Positions 30,126-40,200 of a stretch of DNA of 43,599 bases are shown in pieces. The first letter of the stretch is position 1; every line of letters starts with the position of its first letter. Origin of the DNA: Acidithiobacillus sp. GTDB taxonomy: Bacteria; Pseudomonadota; Gammaproteobacteria; Acidithiobacillales; Acidithiobacillaceae. The translations under genes were made by a program, and so were the position numbers. Under the pieces are notes generated by a model. That model was not told where the DNA came from and did no database searches. It saw nothing but the letters and a program-made list of their open reading frames with translations. Location of the stretch: assembly GCF_023256195.1 (NCBI RefSeq), contig NZ_JAGDWX010000013.1, positions 87,443-131,041 on the forward strand, written 5' to 3'.

Positions 30126-30884
30126 ATGCGCTGCATTGCCATTGCCAATCAGAAAGGTGGGGTCGGCAAGACCACGACGGCCGTCAATCTGGCGGCGGCG
30201 CTGGCCGCGGCGGGCAAGCGTGCTCTGCTCATCGATCTGGATCCCCAGGCCAACGCCACCACCGGCATGGGTCTGTCCAAGGCCCTGAATCCCAATGTCT
30301 ACCACGTCCTTCTGGAAGAGGCGGAGCTGCTGTCGGCCGTGCGGCGGGCCGCGCAGGTGGATCTGCTCCCTGCCAGTCCCGATCTGGCCGGTGCCGAGGT
30401 AGAGCTGGTGCAGCGTCCACAGCGCGAGTCGGTCCTGCGTCGCGCCCTGGAAAAGGCCCCGGACCAGTGGGATTACTGCCTGATAGACTGCCCGCCCGCT
30501 CTCAATCTACTGACCATCAATGCCCTGGTCGCGGCAGAGCGCGTGCTCATTCCCATGCAGTGCGAGTACTACGCCCTGGAAGGTCTTGCTCAACTGTTGG
30601 GCACCATCCGTCGGGTACGCAGTCGGTTGAATCCCGGGCTCGAGCTGCACGGGGTCCTGCGCACCATGTTCGATGCCCGCAACCGCTTGGCCGGTGAGGT
30701 CGGCTCGGAGCTGGAGCGGCATTTCCCTGAAAAACTTTTCCGCACGGTGGTGCCCCGCAACGTCCGCCTCGCCGAGGCCCCCAGCTACGGCAAAGCGGTC
30801 CTCGACTACGATCCCCACTGCGCCGGGGCCGAGGCCTACCGCGTCCTGGCCGCGGAGTTTCTGCAGCGGGAGTGGCGGCAGTGA
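30126..30884 (+). CDS. parA: Chromosome-partitioning ATPase ParA (Soj)
   Basis: Deviant-Walker ATPase that moves ParB-parS complexes. The protein has 252 residues, the usual Soj length. MRCIAIANQKGGVGKTTTAV opens with the KGGVGKTT P-loop at about residues 10-17; switch I LLIDLDPQANATTG and Walker B YCLIDCPPALNLLT follow. There is no N-terminal HTH, so this is the chromosomal (type Ib-like) form. The frame is open from 30084, but ATG 30126 gives the family start. The stop overlaps the parB start (GTGA). Confidence 0.96.
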   Translation: MRCIAIANQKGGVGKTTTAVNLAAALAAAGKRALLIDLDPQANATTGMGLSKALNPNVYHVLLEEAELLSAVRRAAQVDLLPASPDLAGAEVELVQRPQRESVLRRALEKAPDQWDYCLIDCPPALNLLTINALVAAERVLIPMQCEYYALEGLAQLLGTIRRVRSRLNPGLELHGVLRTMFDARNRLAGEVGSELERHFPEKLFRTVVPRNVRLAEAPSYGKAVLDYDPHCAGAEAYRVLAAEFLQREWRQ

Positions 30885-31723
30885 AGCGACCCGGGGCCTT
30901 GGGGCGGGGGCTCGACGCCCTTTTTTCTGCCCAGTCGAGCAGCGACAGCCTGCGCAGCATTCCTCTGGATCTGCTGCAGCCCGGACGCTTCCAGCCGCGC
31001 CGACATTTCCCAGAAGAAGCCCTGGAGGAGCTTGCCAGCTCCATCCGCAGCGAAGGGGTGCTACAGCCCATTCTGGTCCGAGCTCTGGCCGAAGGACGCT
31101 TCGAGATCCTGGCTGGCGAGCGCCGCTGGCGGGCGGCCCAAAGGGCCGGCCTGCGCGAGATACCGGCGCTGGTGCGAGAATGCGGCGATCAGCAAGCCCT
31201 CGCTATCGGGCTGATCGAAAACATCCAGCGGCAGGATCTGAATCCTTTGGAAGAGGCTCAGGCTCTGCAACGGCTGGTGGACGAGTTCCACCTCACCCAC
31301 GACGCCCTCGCCCAATCTCTGGGCCGCTCGCGGGCCGCTATCAGCAATCAGTTGCGACTGCTGCGTCTGGACCCAAGCCTCGCGACCCACCTGCAGAGTG
31401 GCGCCCTGTCCGCCGGACACGCGCGTGCCCTGGCGGCGCTGGAGCCCACGCAGCAACGGGAGCTGGCGATGCGCGCGGTACGCGAAGGCTTGAGTGTGCG
31501 GCAGATGGAGAAGCTCGCCGGACAGAGCCGGAAAAAACGTCGGGCACCATCCGCTGACGCCAATGTCCAGGCCCTCACCGAGCTCATTGCCGCGCAGCTG
31601 GGCCTGCCGGTGCAGGTACGGCAGCGTGGGCAGGGTGGGGAGCTACGCATCCGCTGGCGGGACGCTGCCGAGGAGGCGGAACTCTGGCAACGCCTGCAGC
31701 TCGACCTGAGCGCCCTCGATTAG
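30881..31723 (+). CDS. parB: Chromosome-partitioning protein ParB (Spo0J)
   Basis: CTP-dependent clamp that loads at parS and spreads over origin DNA. The protein has 280 residues. The N-terminus KRPGALGRGLDALF is the ParA-interacting segment. The CTPase/ParB-N domain has ILAGERRWRAAQRAG with GERRWRAA at 79-86 and ENIQRQDLNPLEEA from 113. The HTH (LAQSLGRSRAAISNQLRLLRL) and C-terminal dimerisation domain follow. GTG 30881 overlaps the parA stop and has GGGAG 8 nt upstream; GTG 30872 is an alternative. Four parS-like sites in this window are its likely targets. Confidence 0.96.
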   Translation: MKRPGALGRGLDALFSAQSSSDSLRSIPLDLLQPGRFQPRRHFPEEALEELASSIRSEGVLQPILVRALAEGRFEILAGERRWRAAQRAGLREIPALVRECGDQQALAIGLIENIQRQDLNPLEEAQALQRLVDEFHLTHDALAQSLGRSRAAISNQLRLLRLDPSLATHLQSGALSAGHARALAALEPTQQRELAMRAVREGLSVRQMEKLAGQSRKKRRAPSADANVQALTELIAAQLGLPVQVRQRGQGGELRIRWRDAAEEAELWQRLQLDLSALD

Positions 31724-31734
31724 CGTCCACACCC

Positions 31735-31763
31735 TTGACGAGCCCGATGCGCGCCTTTAGACT
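31735..31763 (+). promoter_or_regulatory. Sigma-70-type promoter for the atp operon
   Basis: TTGACG at 31735-31740, a 17-bp spacer, then TAGACT at 31758-31763. The -35 matches the consensus at 5 of 6 positions and the -10 at 4 of 6, with ideal spacing. It lies 24 bp before the atpI start, in the only gap between parB and the ATP synthase genes. Confidence 0.6.
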
Positions 31764-31787
31764 CCCAGCGAATTCAGGACCGAGCCG

Positions 31788-32183
31788 TTGAAAGAGCAAG
31801 AAAAACAAACGGCCATGGTGCGGTTCTCGTCCTTTGTGGCGCGCGTGGTGACGTGGGAGGTGACCTTGGCTCTGGTGGTCGCCGGCTTCGTCCAGTGGCG
31901 TTGGGGACGCGAAGCCGCTCTCGCGGTCCTCTACGCCGCATCGTTGAGCGTCATCAATATGCTCATACTGGGTAGTCGCCTCGTAGCGCTCCCTGTGTCC
32001 GGTCGAGGTGCGCGACGCCTCGGCGGCGCAGTGTTGCAGCGCTGGACGATCACCATCGTGGGTCTGCTGGTGGCCATCGCTTGGCTCCATCTCCCCGTGA
32101 TCGGATTGGTGGCTGGCCTGCTGCTCACACACTTTGTATTCTTGGGTTTCATGCTGCGGCAACGCAGCAGTCAAAGGAGTTGA
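31788..32183 (+). CDS. atpI: ATP synthase protein I
   Basis: Small membrane protein (131 residues) thought to help assemble the c-ring. Four hydrophobic helices are visible at about 20-38, 41-62, 84-102 and 104-122, which is the AtpI plan. The start is a TTG at 31788 close to the promoter; an in-frame ATG at 31815 is a plausible shorter alternative because the first nine residues (MKEQEKQTA) are hydrophilic and not diagnostic. It is followed 3 bp later by atpB, whose ribosome site AAGGAG lies inside the atpI end. The sequence is weakly conserved, so the call leans on context. Confidence 0.85.
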   Translation: MKEQEKQTAMVRFSSFVARVVTWEVTLALVVAGFVQWRWGREAALAVLYAASLSVINMLILGSRLVALPVSGRGARRLGGAVLQRWTITIVGLLVAIAWLHLPVIGLVAGLLLTHFVFLGFMLRQRSSQRS

Positions 32184-32186
32184 AAC

Positions 32187-32936
32187 GTGGCTCAAGGCGA
32201 TATCGCCCAGCATCTTACCAACTGGCACGTTGGCCATGGCTTCTGGACCTTCGACCTCGACACCATCCTCATGGGCTGGGTGCTTGCCGCGGTCCTGGTA
32301 ATCACCAGCATGGTGGTGGGTCGCAGACTGGTCAGTGGCGCGCCCACGGGCATGCAATCCTGGCTCGAGGGGGTCGTGGAGTTCATCGACAACCTGGTAA
32401 CCGACAGCTTCCCGGTACGGGATCCGATGATCGCACCGGTGGCTCTCACCGTTTTTCTGTGGATCCTGCTCATGAACAGCATGGACGTGATCCCCGCCTA
32501 CCTGCCCGCCATTGTGGCGCACTGGTTCGGCATCCCCGAATTTCGCATCACGCCGACGGTCAATCTCAACACGACCCTCGGTGTCGCCATTGCAGTATTC
32601 CTGCTGAGTCTGTTCACCAGCCTGCGGGTAAAGGGTTTTGCCTACTTCAAGACCTATCTCACCCATCCCTTTGGGCCGTGGCTTTTCCCGTTGAACATCG
32701 TCATGACCCTCATCGAAGAGATCACCAAGCCTCTCAGCCTCGGCCTGCGACTTTTCGGCAACATGTTCGCAGGAGAGCTCGTCTTCCTGTTGCTCGTGAT
32801 GCTGCCCTGGTGGGGGGAGGGCATTCTCGGCGTGGTGTGGTCGAGCTTCGAAAGCCTTATCATCATTTTGCAAGCCTTTATCTTCACGGTACTCACCGTA
32901 GTGTATCTGGGCATGGCCAACATGCAGGAACACTGA
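32187..32936 (+). CDS. atpB: ATP synthase Fo subunit a
   Basis: Membrane subunit forming the proton half-channels against the c-ring. The protein has 249 residues with five or six hydrophobic helices. The essential Arg is in KPLSLGLRLFGNMFAGE, and the C-terminal helix ends LQAFIFTVLTVVYLGMA with the conserved Gln. TVNLNTTLGVAIAVF is another family block. The start is GTG with AAGGAG 7 nt upstream. In the order I-B-E-F-H-A-G-D-C, it lies 55 bp before atpE. Confidence 0.97.
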   Translation: MAQGDIAQHLTNWHVGHGFWTFDLDTILMGWVLAAVLVITSMVVGRRLVSGAPTGMQSWLEGVVEFIDNLVTDSFPVRDPMIAPVALTVFLWILLMNSMDVIPAYLPAIVAHWFGIPEFRITPTVNLNTTLGVAIAVFLLSLFTSLRVKGFAYFKTYLTHPFGPWLFPLNIVMTLIEEITKPLSLGLRLFGNMFAGELVFLLLVMLPWWGEGILGVVWSSFESLIIILQAFIFTVLTVVYLGMANMQEH

Positions 32937-32991
32937 GCGCAGAGCCCAGAATTTCGGATTCTTATCACCTTTCGTCATCTCAGGAGTCATC

Positions 32992-33246
32992 ATGGACGCG
33001 CATACCATCATCGTTGCAGCTACCGCCATTGCCGTGGGTATCATTTTCGGCGCCGCTGGTCTCGGTTCCGCCATCGGCTGGGGCTTGATCACCTCCAAGA
33101 CCATCGAAGGCATCACCCGTCAGCCGGAGATGCGCCCGCAGCTCATGGTCAACACCTTCATCTTTGCGGGCCTGATGGAATCTTTCCCCTTCATCATTCT
33201 CGCCTTCGGCTTCTGGTTCCTCTTCGCCAATCCCTTCCTGGGCTGA
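32992..33246 (+). CDS. atpE: ATP synthase Fo subunit c
   Basis: Proteolipid whose ring rotates as protons pass. The protein has 84 residues forming two helices around the polar loop R43-Q44-P45. The proton-carrying residue is E63 in FAGLMESFPF, so this is a glutamate-type c subunit, as in many bacteria (E. coli uses Asp). Helix 1 has the small-residue run FGAAGLGSAIGWG. CAGGAG stands before the ATG, in a 55-nt leader that may boost translation of this high-copy subunit (inference). A GC palindrome follows in the gap to atpF. Confidence 0.97.
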   Translation: MDAHTIIVAATAIAVGIIFGAAGLGSAIGWGLITSKTIEGITRQPEMRPQLMVNTFIFAGLMESFPFIILAFGFWFLFANPFLG

Positions 33247-33253
33247 GGTCGGT

Positions 33254-33267
33254 CCGGCGCGCGCCGG
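33254..33267. repeat. Perfect 14-bp GC palindrome between atpE and atpF
   Basis: CCGGCGCGCGCCGG in the 42-bp atpE-atpF gap. As RNA it can form a 5-bp stem with a GCGC loop. It may protect the 3' end of an atpE-bearing fragment, or dampen downstream translation. Confidence 0.5.
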
Positions 33268-33288
33268 TTCTGCACATAAGAGGGAATC

Positions 33289-33768
33289 ATGAATCCAGTA
33301 GCAATCAATGGCACCTTGATCATTCAGTTGATCACCTTTGCCATCTTGGTGGTGTTGCTCTACAAGTATCTGTACGGTCCACTACGCAAGATCATGGACG
33401 ATCGGCGCGCCAAGATCAGCGATGGCCTGGCGGCGGCGGAGCGCGGTAAAGAAGAGCTGGCTCTGGCGCAGAAGCGCGCAGAGCAGATTCTTCGCGATGC
33501 CAAGGACAAGGCTGCCGAGATCATCGCCAACGCCGAGCGCCGGAGCGTGGAGATGCGCGAAGAAGCGCAGGTCAAGGCGCGGGAAGAGGCGGATCGCATC
33601 ATTGCCGGGGCCCGGGCCGAGATCGAGGTGGAGACCAATCGTGCGCGCGAGGTGCTGCGGGGCCAGGTGGTGGAACTGGTGGTGGACGGCACGCGGCGCA
33701 TTCTGCACCGGGAAATCGACAGCAATACCCATCGTGATATTCTGGACCGTGTGGTCGGGGAGCTCTGA
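33289..33768 (+). CDS. atpF: ATP synthase Fo subunit b
   Basis: Peripheral stalk subunit (159 residues). One N-terminal membrane helix (about residues 8-26, [20 protein letters not shown]) is followed by a long charged coiled coil with [20 protein letters not shown]. This is the standard b subunit plan, and the length is close to the usual 156. AGGGAA lies before the ATG. It lies 11 bp before atpH, whose product binds the far end of b. Confidence 0.96.
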   Translation: MNPVAINGTLIIQLITFAILVVLLYKYLYGPLRKIMDDRRAKISDGLAAAERGKEELALAQKRAEQILRDAKDKAAEIIANAERRSVEMREEAQVKAREEADRIIAGARAEIEVETNRAREVLRGQVVELVVDGTRRILHREIDSNTHRDILDRVVGEL

Positions 33769-33779
33769 GGCCTAGACCT

Positions 33780-34319
33780 ATGGCGGATCTGATCACGATA
33801 GCGAGGCCCTATGCCGACGCACTCTTCTCCGTAGCCAAGGCCGAGCACCAAGAAAGCGCGTGGTCCAACGCCCTTTCTGTCCTCTCGGCCTGGATCGCGG
33901 ATCCACAGGCACGCGCTTTCCTCGACGATCCCGAGCGGGCTGAGGAGGACAAGGTTCAGTTTCTGTCTTCCCTGCCCGTAGAGGTGAACGGCGAGGCTTG
34001 GCGGCGCTTCATCGCGGTGCTCCTCGAGAACGATCGCTGGGCCGCGGCTTCTGAGATCGCTGCGCATTTTCAGGCGGCGGTGCTCGCCGATCAGCGCCGG
34101 ATGGAGGTGGTCGTCCGCTCTGCGGTACCGCTGGCCGATGATCAGAAATCGGCCGTGCGCGAGGCGCTGCGGCGCCGCTTCCCGGATCACGAGGTGCAGT
34201 TGCGGGAAGAGGTGGACGAGGACATCCTCGGCGGCCTCGTCTTGCAGGCGGGCGACCTTACCATCGACGCATCCGTTCGTGGTCAGCTGGAGCAGCTGAC
34301 CCAGACCCTTCGCAATTAA
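33780..34319 (+). CDS. atpH: ATP synthase F1 subunit delta
   Basis: Connects the peripheral stalk to the top of F1. The protein has 179 residues. The N-terminal helical domain starts MADLITIARPYADALFSVA, matching the family ARPYAxAxF motif. The C-terminal segment EDILGGLVLQAGDLTIDASVRG matches the typical LIGGxxxxxGdxxxDxSvrg block. It fits between atpF and atpA with 11 and 16 bp gaps. Confidence 0.95.
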   Translation: MADLITIARPYADALFSVAKAEHQESAWSNALSVLSAWIADPQARAFLDDPERAEEDKVQFLSSLPVEVNGEAWRRFIAVLLENDRWAAASEIAAHFQAAVLADQRRMEVVVRSAVPLADDQKSAVREALRRRFPDHEVQLREEVDEDILGGLVLQAGDLTIDASVRGQLEQLTQTLRN

Positions 34320-34335
34320 GACTTGAGGAACTGGC

Positions 34336-35880
34336 ATGCAACAACTGAATCCATCGGAAATCAGTGAACTGATCCGCGAGCGGATAGCGGGCTTTCAGGG
34401 ACGGGTCGAAACCCGCTCCCAAGGCACTATCATCAGCCTGGGTGACGGTATTCTCCGCATCCACGGTCTGGAAGACGTGATGTATGGCGAGATGCTGGAG
34501 CTTCCCGGTGGCAAGTATGCGCTTGCCCTCAACCTGGAGCAGGACAACGTCGGCGCTGTCGTGCTGGGCGAGTTTACGGGTCTGGAGGAAGGAGACACCG
34601 TCAAGTGCACCGGTAAGGTGATGCAGGTTCCCATCGGCAAGGCCCTGCTGGGCCGTGTGGTGAACACGCTAGGGCAGCCGGTGGACGGCAAGGGTCCCGT
34701 GGACACCCAGGAGTTCGATGTCCTGGAGAAGATCGCACCGGGTGTGGTGGAGCGACAGAGCGTGGACGTGCCCATGCAGACAGGCATCAAGGCCATCGAC
34801 GCCATGGTACCGGTGGGCCGCGGCCAGCGTGAGCTGATCATCGGCGACCGGCAGACGGGCAAGACCGCCGTCGCCGTCGACGCCATCATCAACCAGAAAG
34901 GCAAAGACGTTTTCTGTATTTATGTGGCCGTTGGCCAGAAGGCCTCCACCGTCGCTGCGGTAGTGCGCAAGCTGGAAGAGTACGGTGCCATGGAGTACAC
35001 CATCGTGGTTGCCGCCAACGCTTCGGAGTCGGCAGCCATGCAGTACTTGGCACCCTATGCTGGCTGCACCATGGGCGAATATTTCCGCGATCGGGGTATG
35101 GACGCGCTCATTGTCTACGACGACCTGACCAAGCAGGCCTGGGCCTACCGTCAGATTTCCCTGCTGCTGCGGCGTCCGCCCGGTCGCGAAGCCTACCCCG
35201 GCGACGTCTTCTATCTGCATTCGCGTCTGCTGGAGCGCGCCTCCCGCGTCAATGCGGACTATGTGGAAAAGTTCACGAAGGGTGAGGTGAAGGGCAAGAC
35301 GGGCTCGCTGACGGCCTTGCCCATCATCGAGACCCAGGCGGGTGACGTTTCCGCCTTTGTGCCTACCAACGTCATCTCCATCACCGACGGCCAGATCTAT
35401 CTCGAGTCCGATCTCTTCAACTCCGGCATCCGTCCCGCCATCAACGCGGGCTTGTCGGTGTCGCGTGTGGGTGGTGCGGCCCAGACCAAGATCATCAAGA
35501 AGCTGGGCGGCAACATTCGTCTTGACCTCGCGCAGTATCGCGAGCTGGCCGCCTTTGCCCAGTTCGCCTCGGATCTGGACGATATTACGCGCAAGCAGAT
35601 CGAGCGCGGCAAGCGGGTGACGGAGCTTCTCAAGCAGGACCAGTATGCACCCATGTCCGTAGCCGAGCAGGCGGTATCGCTCTTCACTGCCAGTAGCGGC
35701 GCGCTGGACGATGTCGATGTGAGCAAGGTGCGGTCCTTCGAGAAGGCATTGCTCTCTTACCTGCACTCCAATCACCAGGATCTTCTGGAGGCTCTCGAGG
35801 CGAAGAAAGAGCTGACGGATGAACTCAAGCAGCAGTTGGACGCGGCGGTCAAGCAGTTCAAATCCACGTCGACCTACTAG
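34336..35880 (+). CDS. atpA: ATP synthase F1 subunit alpha
   Basis: Non-catalytic nucleotide-binding subunit of F1. The protein has 514 residues (513 in E. coli). Walker A GDRQTGKT is at 170-177; [45 protein letters not shown] is conserved throughout (quoted here only to mark the alpha-specific block near 258-302), and SRVGGAAQ appears later. The N-terminus [17 protein letters not shown] is typical. GAGGAACTGG precedes the ATG. Confidence 0.98.
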   Translation: MQQLNPSEISELIRERIAGFQGRVETRSQGTIISLGDGILRIHGLEDVMYGEMLELPGGKYALALNLEQDNVGAVVLGEFTGLEEGDTVKCTGKVMQVPIGKALLGRVVNTLGQPVDGKGPVDTQEFDVLEKIAPGVVERQSVDVPMQTGIKAIDAMVPVGRGQRELIIGDRQTGKTAVAVDAIINQKGKDVFCIYVAVGQKASTVAAVVRKLEEYGAMEYTIVVAANASESAAMQYLAPYAGCTMGEYFRDRGMDALIVYDDLTKQAWAYRQISLLLRRPPGREAYPGDVFYLHSRLLERASRVNADYVEKFTKGEVKGKTGSLTALPIIETQAGDVSAFVPTNVISITDGQIYLESDLFNSGIRPAINAGLSVSRVGGAAQTKIIKKLGGNIRLDLAQYRELAAFAQFASDLDDITRKQIERGKRVTELLKQDQYAPMSVAEQAVSLFTASSGALDDVDVSKVRSFEKALLSYLHSNHQDLLEALEAKKELTDELKQQLDAAVKQFKSTSTY

Positions 35881-35889
35881 GAGTTCTAC

Positions 35890-36756
35890 ATGGCTAAGGC
35901 CAAGGAAATCAACGCGCAGATCAAGAGCGTTAAAAACACGCGAAAGATTACGCGGGCCATGGAGATGGTGGCAGCCAGCAAGATGCGGCGAGCCCAGGAG
36001 CGGATGCGCGCGGCTCGGCCGTACGCCGAGAAGATCCGCGAGGTCCTCGGGCATCTTGCCCAGGCGCACCCGGAGTACCGGCATCCCTTTCTGGAAGCGC
36101 GGGAAGTCAAGCGCGCGGGTTTTCTGGTGGTGACCACGGACCGCGGTCTTTGCGGTGCACTCAATGTCAACGTCCTGCGGAAGGTCGTGGACAAAATGCA
36201 CGAGCTGCACCAGCAGGGTATCGACGCCGATCTGGGCGTTTACGGCAACAAGGGTATCGCATTCATGCGCCGGCACGGCGGTCATATGGTCGCAGAGCTG
36301 AATGGCCTCGGTGACCGGCCCAACCTTGCCGATATGATCGGCCCTATTCGCGCCATGGCCGATGCCTTCCGCCGCGGTGAGGTGGATGTCGTCTATCTGG
36401 TGTCGTCGCGCTTCATCAATACCATGGTGCAGCGACCTGCCCTGGAGCAGCTGCTGCCGGTGGCCAAGCCAGAGCCGACCGAAGCCCAGAAAAAGGAGCA
36501 GTGGGACTACATTTACGAACCGGAGGCCCGTCCCGTACTGGACCGGCTGCTGGAGCGCTATGTGGAGTCGGTGGTGTATCAGGCCGTCATCGAGCACCTG
36601 GCCTGCGAGCAGAGTGCTCGCATGGTGGCCATGAAGAATGCTTCGGACAACGCCAAACGGATGGTGTCGGACCTGCAGCTGGCCTATAACAAAGCGCGTC
36701 AGGCGGCCATCACCCAGGAAATTGCCGAGATCAGCGCCGGTGCGGCGGCGGTCTAG
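35890..36756 (+). CDS. atpG: ATP synthase F1 subunit gamma
   Basis: Central rotor shaft. The protein has 288 residues (287 in E. coli). The N-terminal helix begins [21 protein letters not shown] followed by [14 protein letters not shown], the conserved shaft helix. [14 protein letters not shown] is the Rossmann-like segment, and the C-terminal helix ends [22 protein letters not shown]. It starts 9 bp after atpA. Confidence 0.98.
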   Translation: MAKAKEINAQIKSVKNTRKITRAMEMVAASKMRRAQERMRAARPYAEKIREVLGHLAQAHPEYRHPFLEAREVKRAGFLVVTTDRGLCGALNVNVLRKVVDKMHELHQQGIDADLGVYGNKGIAFMRRHGGHMVAELNGLGDRPNLADMIGPIRAMADAFRRGEVDVVYLVSSRFINTMVQRPALEQLLPVAKPEPTEAQKKEQWDYIYEPEARPVLDRLLERYVESVVYQAVIEHLACEQSARMVAMKNASDNAKRMVSDLQLAYNKARQAAITQEIAEISAGAAAV

Positions 36757-36783
36757 AGTCTTCCATTTACTATCGAGGGTTAG

Positions 36784-38196
<1,413 letters not shown>

Positions 38197-38202
38197 GGCG
38201 GT

Positions 38203-38628
38203 ATGGCCATGACCATCGATGTCCAGGTTGTAAGTGCCGAGGGCAGTATCTACGAGGGCGCCGCCGACATGGTGGTGGCCCCCGGCGAAATGGGGGAGTT
38301 GGGTATCCTCCCTCTACACGCGCCCTTGCTCACGGGGCTTCGCCCTGGGGAGCTGCGTATCAAGCACGGCGCTGAGACGGAGTATCTCTTCGTCAATGGT
38401 GGCATTCTCGAGATTCAGCCGCATCTGGTGACGGTGCTGGCGGACTCTGCCGAGCGCGCCACCGATATCGACGAGGCCAAGGCCAGGGCTGCCAAGGAGG
38501 CGGCAGAGGCGCGTCTGAGTCAGCAGCTCGATGGCATGGACTACGCCGCAGCGCAGGCGGAACTCCTGGAGCAGATCGCTCGTCTCAAGACCGTCCAGAA
38601 GCTGCGGGAACAAGGTCTCTTGCGCTGA
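38203..38628 (+). CDS. atpC: ATP synthase F1 subunit epsilon
   Basis: Rotor foot and autoinhibitory subunit. The protein has 141 residues. The N-terminal beta sandwich shows TIDVQVVSAEGSIYEG and GELGILPLHAPLLTGLRPG, and the C-terminal helical hairpin contains DIDEAKARAAKEAAEARL. The first ATG (38203) is used; an ATG two codons later is also possible. The operon ends here with a strong terminator about 60 bp downstream. Confidence 0.96.
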   Translation: MAMTIDVQVVSAEGSIYEGAADMVVAPGEMGELGILPLHAPLLTGLRPGELRIKHGAETEYLFVNGGILEIQPHLVTVLADSAERATDIDEAKARAAKEAAEARLSQQLDGMDYAAAQAELLEQIARLKTVQKLREQGLLR

Positions 38629-38691
38629 GTCCGGGGCGCCGCGCGTTCAGGCGTGGAATGGTCCGGAACAGTCGCGGATAGCCGAGTACTC

Positions 38692-38733
38692 AAAAACCCC
38701 AGGTCCGGGCCCCGCGCCCACTTGGGGTTTTTT
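38692..38733 (+). terminator. Rho-independent terminator of the atp operon
   Basis: AAAAACCCCA (38692-38701) pairs with TGGGGTTTTT (38723-38732) around a GC-rich loop, and a run of six T ends at 38733. The A-run on the upstream arm also makes it work in the opposite direction. Confidence 0.9.
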
Positions 38734-38804
38734 ACGGGAGTCTTCCAGCCAAGGGCACGACCGCGTATGGGCGCGAAAAGCGCATACAGAGGAGATGTCG
38801 CTCC

Positions 38805-40181
38805 GTGATCACGGATGTCGTCGTTCTTGCTGCCGGCAAAGGCACGCGGATGTATTCACAAAGGCCCAAGGTCCTGCAGGATCTGGCCGGCCGCCCTTTG
38901 CTGCAGCACGTGCTGGAGAGTGCCGGTGCACTCTCCCATGTCCGGCATATCCACGTGGTGCTCGGCCATTGCGCCGACGCCGTGCGGGCGCATTTTGAGG
39001 GATGGAACCTGCATTGGTGGCTACAAGATGGGCAGCGCGGTACCGGCGACGCCGTCGCCGCTGCCGCCGAGGGTTTCGCGGATGCGCAGCGGATCCTGGT
39101 GCTCTACGGTGACGTACCGCTGCTGCAGGCCAAGACCTTGCAGGAGTTCCTGGATACCATCGCCGAGCGGGAACTGGGTATCCTGACCGGTGTGTTGCAG
39201 GCCCCCCAGGGTTATGGCCGGATTCTGCGCGATGGGACCGATACCATCCTCGGTATTCGCGAGGAGCGGGACTGCCGCGACGAAGACGAGCGCCGCATCA
39301 CGGAGGTGAATCTGGGCGTCATGATCCTGCCCGTAGCGGAGCTTAGGTCCTGGCTGCCGCGTCTGCAGCCGCACAACGCCCAAGGGGAAATCTATCTCAC
39401 CGATGTCGTGACACTGGCCGTGTCCGAGCGTGTCCCGGTGCGAGCCTTTTGCTTGGCCGATCCTACCGAGGCCAGCGGGGTCAACGATGCGCTTCAGCTC
39501 GAGGCCGTCGAACGCCTCTATCAGAAAAGACGATTGGAGGCGTTGATGCGCTCGGGTCTACGGGTGCGTGATCGCAGTCGCGTCGACATACGGGGAGACT
39601 TCCGGTGCGGTGAGGATTGTTCCCTCGATGTCAATGTGGTCTGCGAGGGCAGCGTACACCTTGGCAGGGGTGTGCGCGTCGGCGCCGGCGTCTACCTCAA
39701 GGATGTATCCGTCGCCGACGATGTGGAGATCCTGCCCTACTCCGTCATTGAGGGCGCGCAATTGGGTCAGGGGGCACGGGTGGGACCCTTTGCCCGGATC
39801 CGTCCCCGCAGTGTCATCGGTGCGGCGGCCCACATCGGCAATTTTGTGGAGGTCAAGGCCGTGGAGTTGGGCGCCGGCAGCAAGGCCAATCACCTCAGTT
39901 ATCTTGGCGATGCCCGTATCGGCGCTGGCGTGAACGTCGGCGCTGGCGTGATCACCTGCAACTACGACGGTGCCAACAAGCACCACACGGAAATCGGCGA
40001 CGGCGTGTTCATCGGTTCCGACAGCCAGCTCATCGCGCCGCTACAGGTCGGGGCCGGTGCGACCATTGGCGCTGGTAGCACCATCACTCGGGACGTACCG
40101 GAGGGCGGCCTCACGCTCAGTCGCAGCCCCCAACGCTACGTCGCTCACTGGCGGCGACCCACCAAGAAAACCCGGGACTAG
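38805..40181 (+). CDS. glmU: Bifunctional GlcNAc-1-P uridyltransferase / GlcN-1-P acetyltransferase
   Basis: Makes UDP-GlcNAc for peptidoglycan and lipopolysaccharide. The protein has 458 residues (456 in E. coli). The N-terminal pyrophosphorylase has [25 protein letters not shown] and LYGDVPLL follow. The C-terminal left-handed beta helix shows hexapeptide repeats ([15 protein letters not shown]) and the acetyl-CoA/active-site region [16 protein letters not shown] with the catalytic His, then [14 protein letters not shown]. The start is GTG 38805 with GGAG about 16 nt upstream, so the initiation signal is modest. glmS, which supplies GlcN-6-P, follows after 19 bp. Confidence 0.98.
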   Translation: MITDVVVLAAGKGTRMYSQRPKVLQDLAGRPLLQHVLESAGALSHVRHIHVVLGHCADAVRAHFEGWNLHWWLQDGQRGTGDAVAAAAEGFADAQRILVLYGDVPLLQAKTLQEFLDTIAERELGILTGVLQAPQGYGRILRDGTDTILGIREERDCRDEDERRITEVNLGVMILPVAELRSWLPRLQPHNAQGEIYLTDVVTLAVSERVPVRAFCLADPTEASGVNDALQLEAVERLYQKRRLEALMRSGLRVRDRSRVDIRGDFRCGEDCSLDVNVVCEGSVHLGRGVRVGAGVYLKDVSVADDVEILPYSVIEGAQLGQGARVGPFARIRPRSVIGAAAHIGNFVEVKAVELGAGSKANHLSYLGDARIGAGVNVGAGVITCNYDGANKHHTEIGDGVFIGSDSQLIAPLQVGAGATIGAGSTITRDVPEGGLTLSRSPQRYVAHWRRPTKKTRD

Positions 40182-40200
40182 CAAGGAGTCGGACCACAGT

